Positions 26,732-35,129 are shown, numbered from the stretch's first letter. The stretch is 49,811 bases of DNA from CAZFLY01 sp964519995 (GCA_964519995.1 CAZFLY010000016.1:1-49811); one strand, 5' to 3'. A program made the numbers and translations. The notes: generated from the sequence alone by a model not told the origin.

Positions 26732-27622
26732 ATGGCAGCGCAGATTATAGATGGTAAACGGGTGGCCGCGGATATGCGGGCGGAACTAAAAGAGGAGGTA
26801 GCTAAGTTAAAGGGAAAGGGCATCGTGCCGGGTCTTGGTGTCATCTTGGTTGGAGAAGACCCAGCTTCACAGTCCTATGTCACCGCCAAAGAGCGCACTT
26901 GCGAAGATATAGGAATATATTCCGACGACAATCGCTTGCCTGCTGAGACCCCTCAGCAAGATTTGATGGCACTGGTCGAGCGGATGAACAAAGACCCGAA
27001 AATCCACGGGATATTAGTGCAATTACCTTTGCCTAAACATCTCAATGAAGCTGAAGTACTTCTTAAAATTGATCCTGCCAAAGATGTAGATGGATTTCAT
27101 CCAATGAATGTTGGAAAAATGGTAGTGGGAGAAAAAGCTTTTCTACCCTGTACGCCACACGGCGTAATTCAACTGCTCATTCGCAGCGGCGTGAAAATCG
27201 AAGGAGCTGAGGTCGTTATTGTTGGCCGAAGTAATATCGTCGGCAAGCCTCTTGCTAATATGCTGATACAGAAAAGTGCTACCGGCAACGCTACAGTTAC
27301 TGTCTGCCATACGCGCACCAAAGACCTCGATTCTCACACAAAAAGGGCGGATATTGTCATTGCGGCGGCGGGTCGACCGAACACAATCACCGCAGACATG
27401 GTAAAAGAAGGTGTAGTGGTCATTGATGTCGGCGTAAATAGGGTTGAAGACGCAACGAAAAAGAGGGGTTACCGCCTTGTGGGTGATGTTGATTTTGAAG
27501 CTGTAAAGGAAAAGGCCTCACTAATTACTCCGGTACCGGGGGGCGTCGGCCCGATGACAATAACTATGTTGTTGTATAATACCGTCGAGTCGGCAAAAAA
27601 TGTCGCCGGACTAAATAAATAA
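26732..27622 (+). CDS. folD: Bifunctional methylene-THF dehydrogenase/cyclohydrolase
   Basis: A 296-residue FolD that converts formyl-THF to methenyl- and then methylene-THF with NAD(P)H. Typical motifs are GLGVILVGEDPASQSYV, the catalytic Lys in YVTAKERTC, GILVQLPLPKHLN, DVDGFHPMNVGKM, VIVGRSNIVGKPLANML, and GGVGPMTITMLL near the C-terminus. The cofactor preference cannot be decided by eye. The gene follows hxlB by 28 bases in the methyl-branch operon. The ribosome-binding site GGGAG lies about 8 bases before the ATG. Confidence 0.95.
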   Translation: MAAQIIDGKRVAADMRAELKEEVAKLKGKGIVPGLGVILVGEDPASQSYVTAKERTCEDIGIYSDDNRLPAETPQQDLMALVERMNKDPKIHGILVQLPLPKHLNEAEVLLKIDPAKDVDGFHPMNVGKMVVGEKAFLPCTPHGVIQLLIRSGVKIEGAEVVIVGRSNIVGKPLANMLIQKSATGNATVTVCHTRTKDLDSHTKRADIVIAAAGRPNTITADMVKEGVVVIDVGVNRVEDATKKRGYRLVGDVDFEAVKEKASLITPVPGGVGPMTITMLLYNTVESAKNVAGLNK

Positions 27623-27673
27623 TGAATGAACTACTATATCGAAAAGTGGCCTAATAAGTGAGGATCGGTACAA

Positions 27674-28552
27674 ATGTCAAAATTCAAAGAAGCACTAAAA
27701 AGCGGACAATTTGTCGTAACAAGTGAAGTTGGTCCTCCTAAAGGAGTGAATATCGACAAATGTCTCGATGAAGCGGAATCTATAAAAAAAAGGGTTACAG
27801 CTTTTAATGTTACCGACCTGCAGAGTGCTGTGATGAGATTCGGGTCGCTTGCTACTTGTCGGCTCTTACTTGAGCGTGGTATGGAGCCGATATTGCAGAT
27901 GACATGTCGGGACCGCAATCGTTTGGCCTTACAATCAGATCTTTTGAGCGCTTATGGATTGGGAATTGAGAATGTCTTATGTTTGACTGGTGATCATCAA
28001 CAATTGGGCGACCATCAGGAAAGCAAAGGAGTCTTTGACCTCGATTCAGTACAATTGCTTGAAGCTGCAAAAACTCTGGAGCAGGGTAAAGATTTAGCTG
28101 GACATGAGCTGGATGGAAGCCCGGAATTCTTCCTCGGAGCGGTAGCTGCGCCGGAGTTTGATCCGCTTGAGCTTCATATCGTCAAACTGCAAAAGAAAGT
28201 AGAAGCCGGAGCAAGGTTTTTTCAGACACAGGCTGTTTACGATACCGAAAAGTTCAAGCAGTTTGTAAAACAAATCCGCGGTCTCAACGTACCGGTTATG
28301 GCAGGCATTGTAATATTGAAATCTGCCGGGATGGCTCGGTATATGAATGAAAATGTTGCCGGCGTGAACGTCCCGGAGCAATTGATTGAGCAGTTGAAAA
28401 AGGATAAACAAAAAGCGAAGTCCGGCCGTACGGGTATTGAAATCGCCGTGAGAATTATCAAGGAAATTAGAGACTCTTGTAACGGTATCCACATAATGGC
28501 TTTGGGCTGGGAAGATAAGATACCAGCCATTCTTGATGAAGCTGGACTGTAA
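27674..28552 (+). CDS. metF: Methylene-THF reductase, copy 1
   Basis: A 292-residue flavin-barrel protein of the MetF family (TSEVGPPKG, NVTDLQSAVMRFGSLATC, CRDRNRLALQSDLLSA, CLTGDHQQLGDH, FFQTQAVYD). It reduces methylene-THF to methyl-THF. It lacks the long C-terminal regulatory region of eukaryotic enzymes and is followed by a MetV-type zinc/iron-sulfur subunit, as in acetogens. A second, clearly paralogous copy occurs 5 kb downstream (33088-33963). A ribosome-binding site is only weakly visible. Confidence 0.92.
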   Translation: MSKFKEALKSGQFVVTSEVGPPKGVNIDKCLDEAESIKKRVTAFNVTDLQSAVMRFGSLATCRLLLERGMEPILQMTCRDRNRLALQSDLLSAYGLGIENVLCLTGDHQQLGDHQESKGVFDLDSVQLLEAAKTLEQGKDLAGHELDGSPEFFLGAVAAPEFDPLELHIVKLQKKVEAGARFFQTQAVYDTEKFKQFVKQIRGLNVPVMAGIVILKSAGMARYMNENVAGVNVPEQLIEQLKKDKQKAKSGRTGIEIAVRIIKEIRDSCNGIHIMALGWEDKIPAILDEAGL

Positions 28553-28577
28553 ACTCTTATAAGGAGAACTATAAAGA

Positions 28578-29294
28578 ATGCACGCTACTATCCAGAAATC
28601 ATTGGATGAAATCATCGACTTTTTAGAAGAAGGCGAAAAAGTCTTTGTTGTTGGCTGCGGCAACTGTGCGGAAAAGTGCCGATCAGGAGGCCAGCAGGAA
28701 ACCGAGCAAATGAGACAACGTTTACAGGCAAAGGGCGTAAACGTAGTCGGTGCCGCAGCAACCGAAAGCGGCAAAAGTCTTTGTAAGCTTTCACTTACCA
28801 GGAATTTGCTTAACGTTGAGCATAAAGAGCAAGCCGAGAAAGCCGACTCTTTCCTGGTTCTTGCCTGTGGTCAGGGCATCCATACCGTAATAGATGCAAC
28901 CGACGGTGCAAAAGTCCACCCCGGTTGTGATACAATCTTCGGTGGTGAGACCGTAACTGATGAATTTATAACCGAGTACTGTTCACTTTGTGGTGAATGT
29001 GTTGTGGAAACCACCGGCGGGCTTTGTCCTTTGACATTGTGCTCAAAAGGGCTTCTTAACGGCCCCTGCGGCGGCGCAAAAGACGGAAAGTGTGAAGTAA
29101 ATCCCGACCGTGATTGCGGATGGATACTTATATTCGAAAGGTTGAAAGAACTCGGAAAGACAGATAATCTGTACACATATATAAAGCCCAAAAATTATTC
29201 AAAATGGAATAAACCTCGCAATTTGAAGAATATTACCACCTCGCCTACTTTTGTTTTTGACGCGGGTCAGTTTTCTCCGCTTGAAAAAGAGTAG
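28578..29294 (+). CDS. metV: MetV-type partner of methylene-THF reductase, copy 1
   Basis: A 238-residue cysteine-rich protein of the MetV family. It has CGNCAEKCRSGGQQE near residue 28, CSLCGECVVETTGGLCP near 136, CSKGLLNGPCGGAKDGKCEV near 156, and a final DCGW. In acetogens MetV binds MetF and carries a zinc or iron-sulfur site needed for electron delivery. It follows metF1 by 25 bases with a good AAGGAGAA ribosome-binding site. The hydrogenase small-subunit gene follows after 83 bases. The C-terminal 35 residues (KNYSKWNKPRNL onward) differ from those of the second copy. Confidence 0.9.
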   Translation: MHATIQKSLDEIIDFLEEGEKVFVVGCGNCAEKCRSGGQQETEQMRQRLQAKGVNVVGAAATESGKSLCKLSLTRNLLNVEHKEQAEKADSFLVLACGQGIHTVIDATDGAKVHPGCDTIFGGETVTDEFITEYCSLCGECVVETTGGLCPLTLCSKGLLNGPCGGAKDGKCEVNPDRDCGWILIFERLKELGKTDNLYTYIKPKNYSKWNKPRNLKNITTSPTFVFDAGQFSPLEKE

Positions 29295-29377
29295 GCTTTT
29301 GAAAAATGGCAGAGGTAGGAATAATACACGCTTGATGCAGATTTTCCACAACTTATAAAAGTATTAGGGAGTGAAAT

Positions 29378-30256
29378 GTGAGCAAAAAAATGGTTAGTAG
29401 AAAATATCCGATTGTCTGGATACAAGGGGCTGGTTGCACAGGCTGCTCGATATCAGTATTGAACTCAGTCAGTCCCCGAATACAGAACCTTTTACTTGAT
29501 GAGTTAGTGCCCGGCCACCGGCTTAATCTACTGTTCCACGCGACAATAATGGCCGGCCAGGGTGAACCGGTTATCAAAGTTCTAAAGGACACCGAAAAGA
29601 ACAGAAAGGGTGGCTACATACTTGTTGTCGAAGGTGCAATTCCTACCGCACAAGGCGGGATTTATGGAAGCATCGGCGAACGCGACGGCAAGCATTTAAC
29701 CATCCTGCAGAGCGTGCAGGAGCTTGGCAGAAATGCGCTGCTTACAATTTCGCTCGGTACCTGTTCTGCCTTCGGCGGAATCCCCGCAGCCGAGTCTAAT
29801 CCCACACTTTGCAAAGGTGTAAAGGACATCTTTGACGAAAAGCAAATTGACACGCCTGTTATCAACGTGCCGGGTTGTCCGCCGCATCCTGACTGGTTTG
29901 TCGGCACTGTCTCAGCGATATTGTTCTCAGGTATTCAGGCTCTTGATTTAGATGATTTAGCTCGACCGAGGCTTTTCTATGGCAAGTTGATCCACGAGAA
30001 CTGTCCCAGAAGGGCCGACTTCGATAAGGGGAAATTCGCCAAGGTTCTTGGCGATGCGGGTTGTATGTACGAGTTAGGCTGTAAGGGCCATTATACTTAT
30101 GCTGATTGTCCGCTGAGGCAGTGGAATAATGGTGTGAGTTGGTGTGTCAAGGCGGGCTCTCCGTGTCTTGGATGTGTTGAGCCGGAGTTTCCGGATGGTA
30201 CATCGCCAATGTATGAGAAGGTTACTTTCGAGGAATTGAAATGCCTACAAAAATAA
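29378..30256 (+). CDS. [NiFe] hydrogenase small subunit without signal peptide
   Basis: A 292-residue iron-sulfur subunit resembling group 1 hydrogenases. Proximal cluster ligands are Cys20, 23, 129 and 167 (GAGCTGCSIS, LGTCSAFGG, VPGCPPHP). Distal ligands are His206, Cys209, 229 and 235. Medial ligands are Cys244, 256, 263 and 266. Cys256 replaces the proline of classical enzymes, so the medial cluster is probably [4Fe-4S]. There is no Tat signal, so the enzyme is cytoplasmic, unlike most group 1 members. Translation starts at a GTG with AGGGAG seven bases upstream. It overlaps the large-subunit gene by 16 bases and lies between two metF/metV pairs. Confidence 0.92.
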   Translation: MSKKMVSRKYPIVWIQGAGCTGCSISVLNSVSPRIQNLLLDELVPGHRLNLLFHATIMAGQGEPVIKVLKDTEKNRKGGYILVVEGAIPTAQGGIYGSIGERDGKHLTILQSVQELGRNALLTISLGTCSAFGGIPAAESNPTLCKGVKDIFDEKQIDTPVINVPGCPPHPDWFVGTVSAILFSGIQALDLDDLARPRLFYGKLIHENCPRRADFDKGKFAKVLGDAGCMYELGCKGHYTYADCPLRQWNNGVSWCVKAGSPCLGCVEPEFPDGTSPMYEKVTFEELKCLQK

Positions 30257-31725
30257 AGATCGACCCCATCACAAGGATAGAAGGTCACATGGCTGTTGAA
30301 GCTGTGATAGACGATGGCGTCGTCAAGGATGCTAAAAGTGCCGGCACACTTTTTAGAGGTTTTGAGATAATTCTGCGCGGCAGGGATCCCCGTGACGCTA
30401 ACCGTCTTACACAGCGTATATGTGGCGTTTGTCCCACTGCGCATGCAACAGCCTCGGCACTGTGTCTTGATGATGCCTTCGGCCTGGAAGGTAAAATCCC
30501 TGATAACGGCAAACTCCTTCGAGCGCTCATACTTGGCTCGAACTTTTTGCAGTCGCATATTTTACATTTTTACCACCTCGCAGCGTTCGACTATGTCGAT
30601 GCAGTTGGTGCTGTGGGTGATTTGGCACCTTTTGTGCCGCGATATGAAGGTGATTATAGAGTATCGGGCAGGGCAAATGCCGAACTGGTGGAGCACTATA
30701 TAAAAGCGCTCGATATCAGGCGTAAATGTCAGGAAATGCTTTCAATCTTTGGTGGAAAAATGCCGCACAATGTCGGCATTGTCCCCGGCGGTGTCACTGA
30801 GAAACCGACCGAAGATAAAATTACCAACTTCCTGTGGCGGTTGAATGAGATACGCGACTTTGTTGACAACATCTACATACCGGATGTGATAGCTGTAGCA
30901 AAGGCTTATTCGGATTATTTCGAGATTGGCGCAGGCTGTCGAAGGCTTCTCGCTTACGGCGGCTTCGATCTGCCGAAGGGCAAATTATTCAAGTCGGGAA
31001 TTGTCTATTCGAATCTTAAAAGTGAGCCGTTCGCTAAGGAGAATATCACTGAAGATGTGAAACATTCCTGGTATGCGGATTCGGATTCTGGGAAAAACCC
31101 AGCCCAGGGCCAAACAAGGCCGGAGCCTAAGAAAAAACAGGCATACTCATTTTTGAAGTCGCCACGATATAACGGCGAGGTTTGTGAACTCGGTCCATTG
31201 GCTCGAATGGTGAATAACTATGTTCAGGCAGACGCCAAGACGAAGGAACTTATTGATTCGGCTCTTGGAGAACTCGGAGCGGGTGTGGATGCTTTGTTCT
31301 CCGTGCTTGGCAGACATGCCGCCCGTGCTCTCGAAGCCAAACTTGTTGCTGATTCTATGGTCGATTGGCTCACAAGCCTAAAGCCGAATGAGCCGAGCAT
31401 AATTGACAGTGATATTCCTGAGCGTGGCCAAGGTGCAGGTTTGACTGAAGCTCCTCGTGGAGCGGTAGGGCACTGGATAAGCATCGAGGATAGCAAGACC
31501 GAACGGTATCAGGTCATAACACCCACCGCCTGGAATGCCTCGCCGAAAGACGATAAGGACCAGCCTGGGCCAGTGGAACAGGCAATAATAGGTACAAAAG
31601 TTGAGGACAAAGACAATCCCTTTGAAATTGTACGAATTGTGCGTGCGTTTGATCCGTGTCTGGCTTGTTCGGTTCATTTGCTCGACGCCAAGCGAAATGA
31701 ATTAGGGATCTTTAGGGTTGTTTAG
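30241..31725 (+). CDS. [NiFe] hydrogenase large subunit
   Basis: A 494-residue catalytic subunit. The N-terminal motif is RICGVCPTAHATAS (Cys61 and 64) and the C-terminal motif is DPCLACSVH (Cys473 and 476), giving the four nickel ligands; none is selenocysteine. After His479 a 15-residue tail follows, to be removed by the maturation protease encoded next. TLFRGFEIILRGRDPRDA is typical of group 1 enzymes. With the small subunit it would oxidise or evolve hydrogen in the cytoplasm. The stop codon lies within a direct repeat that flanks a small repeat element just downstream. Confidence 0.94.
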   Translation: MPTKIKIDPITRIEGHMAVEAVIDDGVVKDAKSAGTLFRGFEIILRGRDPRDANRLTQRICGVCPTAHATASALCLDDAFGLEGKIPDNGKLLRALILGSNFLQSHILHFYHLAAFDYVDAVGAVGDLAPFVPRYEGDYRVSGRANAELVEHYIKALDIRRKCQEMLSIFGGKMPHNVGIVPGGVTEKPTEDKITNFLWRLNEIRDFVDNIYIPDVIAVAKAYSDYFEIGAGCRRLLAYGGFDLPKGKLFKSGIVYSNLKSEPFAKENITEDVKHSWYADSDSGKNPAQGQTRPEPKKKQAYSFLKSPRYNGEVCELGPLARMVNNYVQADAKTKELIDSALGELGAGVDALFSVLGRHAARALEAKLVADSMVDWLTSLKPNEPSIIDSDIPERGQGAGLTEAPRGAVGHWISIEDSKTERYQVITPTAWNASPKDDKDQPGPVEQAIIGTKVEDKDNPFEIVRIVRAFDPCLACSVHLLDAKRNELGIFRVV

Positions 31726-31795
31726 CTTTAGCCCATATTTATCCCCCAAGCTTGTCCTGAGCGGAGTCGAAGGATTTATTTGGGGGTTGTTTAGC
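31715..31795. repeat. GAGCGGAGTCGAAGG element flanked by 12-bp direct repeats
   Basis: GGGTTGTTTAGC occurs at 31715-31726 and again at 31784-31795. Between them lie inverted arms CCCCCAA (31743-31749) and TTGGGGG (31780-31786) enclosing CTGAGCGGAGTCGAAGG (31757-31773). The layout resembles an insertion with a target duplication. It sits between the hydrogenase large subunit and the protease gene. Confidence 0.65.
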
Positions 31796-31820
31796 CTTTG
31801 GAAAAACAGAAGTCAATAAT

Positions 31821-32414
31821 ATGCAGATAAAAACCGGTGCCAATTTAGTAGTAGCTTCGGAGAAAAATCGCAGTGCCATCAGGCGTATTTTGATTGTTGG
31901 CATTGGCAATATCCTGCTGAAGGATGAAGGTATTGGTGTGCATGTGGTAGGGCAGTTACAGAAGCAGGATTTGCCAGGTAATGTAGAAGTAATTGACGGC
32001 GGAACTGCTGGACTGGATATATTGCTCTCGCAAAAGGAGCCGTACAAGCTCGTGGTCATCGATGCAATCAGAGCAGGCGGAGAACCTGGCACTATTTACA
32101 AAACACGATTAAACGCGTGGCATCCTCAAGCGCAGCTTGGGGATGGTTTAAGAACAGCCATCGCCAAAACCTTCGGTTTTGACGCTGCCACCCGAACCCG
32201 GCAGTCACAAATGAGTCTGCATCAAGTTGGTTTGTTTGATGCCCTCAGGGTCGCTGAAAAGATAAAATGTGCGCCTGAGGAAGTTATGGTGATAGGTGTT
32301 GAACCGTCGGAGATTAGTCCCGGCTTAGAGCTGACGACACAAGTGAGGCAGAGTGTGCCTCGAGTAGTCAAAGAAGTGTTAAAGGAAATTGAAGATGTTG
32401 TACACAGAGAATAA
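31821..32414 (+). CDS. Hydrogenase maturation protease
   Basis: A 197-residue endopeptidase of the HyaD/HycI/HybD family. The conserved N-terminal strand ILIVGIGNILLKDEGIGVHV supplies the first nickel-binding acid (DEG). VEVIDGGTAGLDIL and LVVIDAIRAGG supply the second Asp. A QMSLHQVGLFDAL segment gives the usual His. It trims the C-terminal tail of the large subunit after nickel insertion. About 20 residues precede the usual start of the family, so translation may begin slightly later than the ATG at 31821. Its 3' end overlaps metV2 by about 20 bases. Confidence 0.9.
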   Translation: MQIKTGANLVVASEKNRSAIRRILIVGIGNILLKDEGIGVHVVGQLQKQDLPGNVEVIDGGTAGLDILLSQKEPYKLVVIDAIRAGGEPGTIYKTRLNAWHPQAQLGDGLRTAIAKTFGFDAATRTRQSQMSLHQVGLFDALRVAEKIKCAPEEVMVIGVEPSEISPGLELTTQVRQSVPRVVKEVLKEIEDVVHRE

Positions 32415-33063
32415 GCCCATCGATGAAATCCTTCAGTCGCTCGGCAAGGAAAAGAAAATCTTTTTGCTCGCTTGCAACGGCTGCGCTGAAGTTTGCGAAA
32501 CCGGAGGCCAGGAGGCTCTTTCGGCGCTCGAAGCTGAGCTAATAAAAGCAGGCAAGAACATAACGGGCGAGTGCCTGGTGGATTTTCTATGCAATAAAAT
32601 GTTGGTGGCAGCTCGGCTATGCAGAGAAATGCCGAAACTGAAGCAATCAGATTCTATTTTGGCGCTCACTTGCGGTATCGGCGTCCAGGCAGTTTCCAAA
32701 GTTGTGGACACGGTTGTGCATCCTGGTGCCAATACGGTTTCGTTGGGCGGATTGCTGGGGCTATGGCCATCGGATGAGCGTTGCCAGGCGTGTGGTGACT
32801 GCGCGCTGGATTATACCGGAGGCATATGCCCGATTACGTTCTGTGCCAAGGGTCTGCTTAATGGGCCTTGTGGCGGGGCAAAGGATGGAAAGTGCGAAGT
32901 CGATGCTGAGAAAGATTGTGGCTGGCAGTTGATTTATGAAAGGCTCCGGAAACTTGGCCGATTGGACAATCTTAAAAGTGTACACACGGCCCGGAACCAC
33001 AGCAAAATGCTGCCGTCGAGCCAGTTACGCAGGACGTCTTTTTACGACATCGAGCAGGACTGA
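32395..33063 (+). CDS. metV: MetV-type partner, copy 2
   Basis: A 222-residue paralogue of the first MetV (CNGCAEVCETGGQE, CQACGDCALDYTGGICP, CAKGLLNGPCGGAKDGKCEV, DCGW), with the same cysteine pattern. It starts within the 3' end of the maturation protease gene; I prefer the ATG at 32395 over a TTG at 32389. Here metV precedes metF, the reverse of the first pair. Translational coupling to the hydrogenase genes suggests a shared function. The C-terminus differs from copy 1 (NHSKMLPSSQLRR). Confidence 0.88.
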   Translation: MLYTENKPIDEILQSLGKEKKIFLLACNGCAEVCETGGQEALSALEAELIKAGKNITGECLVDFLCNKMLVAARLCREMPKLKQSDSILALTCGIGVQAVSKVVDTVVHPGANTVSLGGLLGLWPSDERCQACGDCALDYTGGICPITFCAKGLLNGPCGGAKDGKCEVDAEKDCGWQLIYERLRKLGRLDNLKSVHTARNHSKMLPSSQLRRTSFYDIEQD

Positions 33064-33087
33064 ATTCAGATAGGAGGCTTTTAAGAA

Positions 33088-33963
33088 ATGCAACTGACCG
33101 AGCTTTTTAGAAAAGGTAAGTGTGTTGTCACTTGTGAAGTTGGGCCGCCGAAAGGCATCGAAATAGAGCACCTTCTTGATGAGTTGGAGTCTTTGAAAGA
33201 CCGCATTGATGCTTTCAATGTAACTGATTTGCAAAGCTCTGTGATGAGAGTTGGCTCGTTGGCAACGTGCCGACTTTTGAAGGATAGAGGCATGGAGCCT
33301 GTTATGCAGTTGACATGCCGGGACCGCAATAGATTGGCCTTGCAGTCTGATGTCTTAAGCGCCGCGGTACTGGGAATTGAGAATCTCTTGTGCCTTACGG
33401 GCGACCATCCTACGTTGGGTGACCATCCGCAGGCAATGGCCGTTTTTGATCTTGATTCGGTACAGCTCTTGTCTGCGGTTAAGCAGTTAATGGCCGGCAA
33501 GGACATGGCGGGAAATGGCTTGGAAGGTCAGTCGCCGAAGTTTTGTCTGGGGGCTGTGGTCAATCCAGGTGCGGATCCTATAGAGCCACAAATAATGAAG
33601 ATGGAGACAAGGGTCGAGGCCAGTGCAGAGTTCTTTCAGACTCAGGCGGTTTACGAAGTGGACAAGTTCGCCAGCTTTATGCAAAAGATCGAGCACCTGA
33701 AGGTGCCGGTCATGGCGGGAATTATATTCTTAAAATCGCCCGGCATGGCCAAGTTCATGAATGAAAATGTTGCGGGCATTCACGTTCCGGATGAGATTAT
33801 CAATGAGTTAGCCGGCGTAGGTAAAGAAAAGCGAGTCGAAAAGAGCCTGGAAATTTCCGCACGTCTAATCAAAGAGCTTAAGAAGTTGTGCCAAGGCATT
33901 CACATAATGTCGTTAGGCTGGGAAAGGCACGTAGCCACCGTGCTCAATATGTCAGGGCTATGA
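33088..33963 (+). CDS. metF: Methylene-THF reductase, copy 2
   Basis: A 291-residue MetF paralogue. It shares long identical blocks with copy 1 (FNVTDLQS, MRVGSLATCRLL, TCRDRNRLALQSD, CLTGDHPTLGDH, FFQTQAVYE, MNENVAG). The start follows AGGAGGC at about 10 bases. It is the last gene of the methyl-branch operon. Two MetF/MetV sets may work with different electron donors, for example one tied to the hydrogenase, but the sequence alone does not tell. No clear terminator is seen in the 160 bases after the stop. Confidence 0.92.
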   Translation: MQLTELFRKGKCVVTCEVGPPKGIEIEHLLDELESLKDRIDAFNVTDLQSSVMRVGSLATCRLLKDRGMEPVMQLTCRDRNRLALQSDVLSAAVLGIENLLCLTGDHPTLGDHPQAMAVFDLDSVQLLSAVKQLMAGKDMAGNGLEGQSPKFCLGAVVNPGADPIEPQIMKMETRVEASAEFFQTQAVYEVDKFASFMQKIEHLKVPVMAGIIFLKSPGMAKFMNENVAGIHVPDEIINELAGVGKEKRVEKSLEISARLIKELKKLCQGIHIMSLGWERHVATVLNMSGL

Positions 33964-34128
33964 TATATTCAGTTTAAACCAGCCTAATAAGCCTCACAAC
34001 AAGAACACGTCAGCTTTTACTTTTCGCCCTTGCTTTCGGCTTTTATTGACGTCAGTTGATTAGTTTGGTAGTATTCTCAGAGTTGATGTCTTTGTTGTGT
34101 TCTTTGAAATAAAGGGAGAACAGGCCCG

Positions 34129-34263
34129 ATGGCAAAAGTTCCATCCAGAGTTATAGAACTTGTGGCTAAGCCACTCGTAGAAACCTTCGACCATAAAATC
34201 GATGCCTACCGTTCGCAAGTTTTTCCTCGAAGCCAGAAAGCCATTTGTAAACATAAAAAGTGA
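34129..34263 (+). CDS. Possible small protein, perhaps a frameshifted remnant
   Basis: A 44-residue frame beginning MAKVPSRVIELVAKPLVETF, with an AAAGGGAG ribosome-binding site about 8 bases upstream. No family is recognised. Another frame continues beyond its stop (residues such as FLEARKPFVNIKSD), which could mean a frameshift in a longer gene. It lies in a repeat-rich spacer, so it may be a decayed gene. Confidence 0.3.
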   Translation: MAKVPSRVIELVAKPLVETFDHKIDAYRSQVFPRSQKAICKHKK

Positions 34264-34421
34264 CATATATCAAGTTCTGAGTTGCCACCAACAGCAAATG
34301 AATAGACAATCTCGTTTACGAACTCTACGGTCTAAACGAAGAAAAAATAAAAATCGTGCAATTAAATACGTAGTACAAAAGAGGGAAACCAAGTATTCCG
34401 TCAGACAGATTTTGATAAATT

Positions 34422-34540
34422 GTCATTCCGCACCCATTCGGATGCGCTGAAGGGGGTGCTTTGATGCGGAATCCAGACATTCGATGGATGTGGATTCCTG
34501 CTCCCTCGACTGCACTCGGGACAGGTTTCGCAGGAATGAC
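34422..34540. repeat. Element with GTCATTCC/GGAATGAC ends
   Basis: The terminal 8-bp inverted repeats GTCATTCC (34422-34429) and GGAATGAC (34533-34540) enclose about 100 bases with the internal units GCGGAATCC and GGATTCCTGC. No reading frame of note is inside. It resembles the short non-autonomous repeats common in environmental genomes. Confidence 0.65.
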
Positions 34541-34612
34541 ACCATCAATGGAGTTTGACCGGATAATAAGATCAAAAGCAAGAAAACGGAATGTTACTTA
34601 TGGAGGATACTA

Positions 34613-34822
34613 ATGGCAAAAATTATTAAGGTGCGATGTACGGGTTCGGGCCAGCATGTCAACGAGATTGATTTGGAAGATGTGCTTGGGCCCAATGTCG
34701 TGATACATGGCACGCCGATTGACACCGGTCGGCCGATCCCTGAACGCATCATTAGAAAGTGTGAGGTTTGCATCGAGGGCAAAGTCATCATCACGCGTGA
34801 GATGATTGAGAAGAATGTTTAA
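34613..34822 (+). CDS. Small protein of unknown function (69 residues)
   Basis: A short but convincing gene: TATGGAGGATACTA places a strong ribosome-binding site about 7 bases before the ATG. The sequence MAKIIKVRCTGSGQHVNEID, with a later RKCEVCIEGKVIITREMI, has three cysteines (two as Cys-x-x-Cys) and looks like a compact beta-rich domain. The family is not recognised. A fragment with a similar start (MPKIVKVRYAF) lies at 35130-35165, suggesting that the gene was once duplicated. A metal-binding role is conceivable, but there is no direct support. Confidence 0.65.
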   Translation: MAKIIKVRCTGSGQHVNEIDLEDVLGPNVVIHGTPIDTGRPIPERIIRKCEVCIEGKVIITREMIEKNV

Positions 34823-34890
34823 TACCACAGAGCAAGGTCTTGTTGCCGGATACTCATAAGATATTCCAGGAACAATTACGCTAATTGAGC

Positions 34891-35060
34891 TAAATCCGAA
34901 ATCCTAATATCGAAATCCGAAACAAATCCTAATTACCAAAATTCAAATTACCAAAACAACAAGTTTTGATAAATTTGAACATTATAGTTTTGAGACGCCC
35001 CAGCATAGTCCTTCGGCGTATTGTTTCATATTTAGGATTTCGTGCTTCTTATTTCGAGAC
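34891..35060. repeat. AAATCCGAAATCCTAA-type dispersed repeat
   Basis: Low-complexity units such as CGAAATCCTAATAT and CGAAATCCGAAACAAATCC are followed by ATTACCAAAATTCAAATTA. The near inverse ATATTTAGGATTTCG lies at 35028-35042. The pattern is that of a dispersed inverted-repeat element. No coding region is supported from 34823 to 35286 apart from the short remnant at 35130. Confidence 0.6.
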
Positions 35061-35129
35061 AATGAAACAGATTTAAATTATTAAGCAGCGCTTTAGTATT
35101 AAAATAAATGGTATCTACCGGGAACTAAA

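Noticed and set aside
30241..31725. Selenocysteine in the hydrogenase large subunit
   Set aside because: Both nickel-binding motifs contain four ordinary cysteines and the frame has no internal UGA.
34202..34450. An 82-residue plus-strand frame
   Set aside because: It runs into the dispersed element starting at 34422 and lacks a ribosome-binding site; at most it is the shifted tail of a decayed gene.
34270..34600. CRISPR-like array
   Set aside because: The repeats are not regularly spaced and no cas gene is present; they fit dispersed mobile repeats instead.
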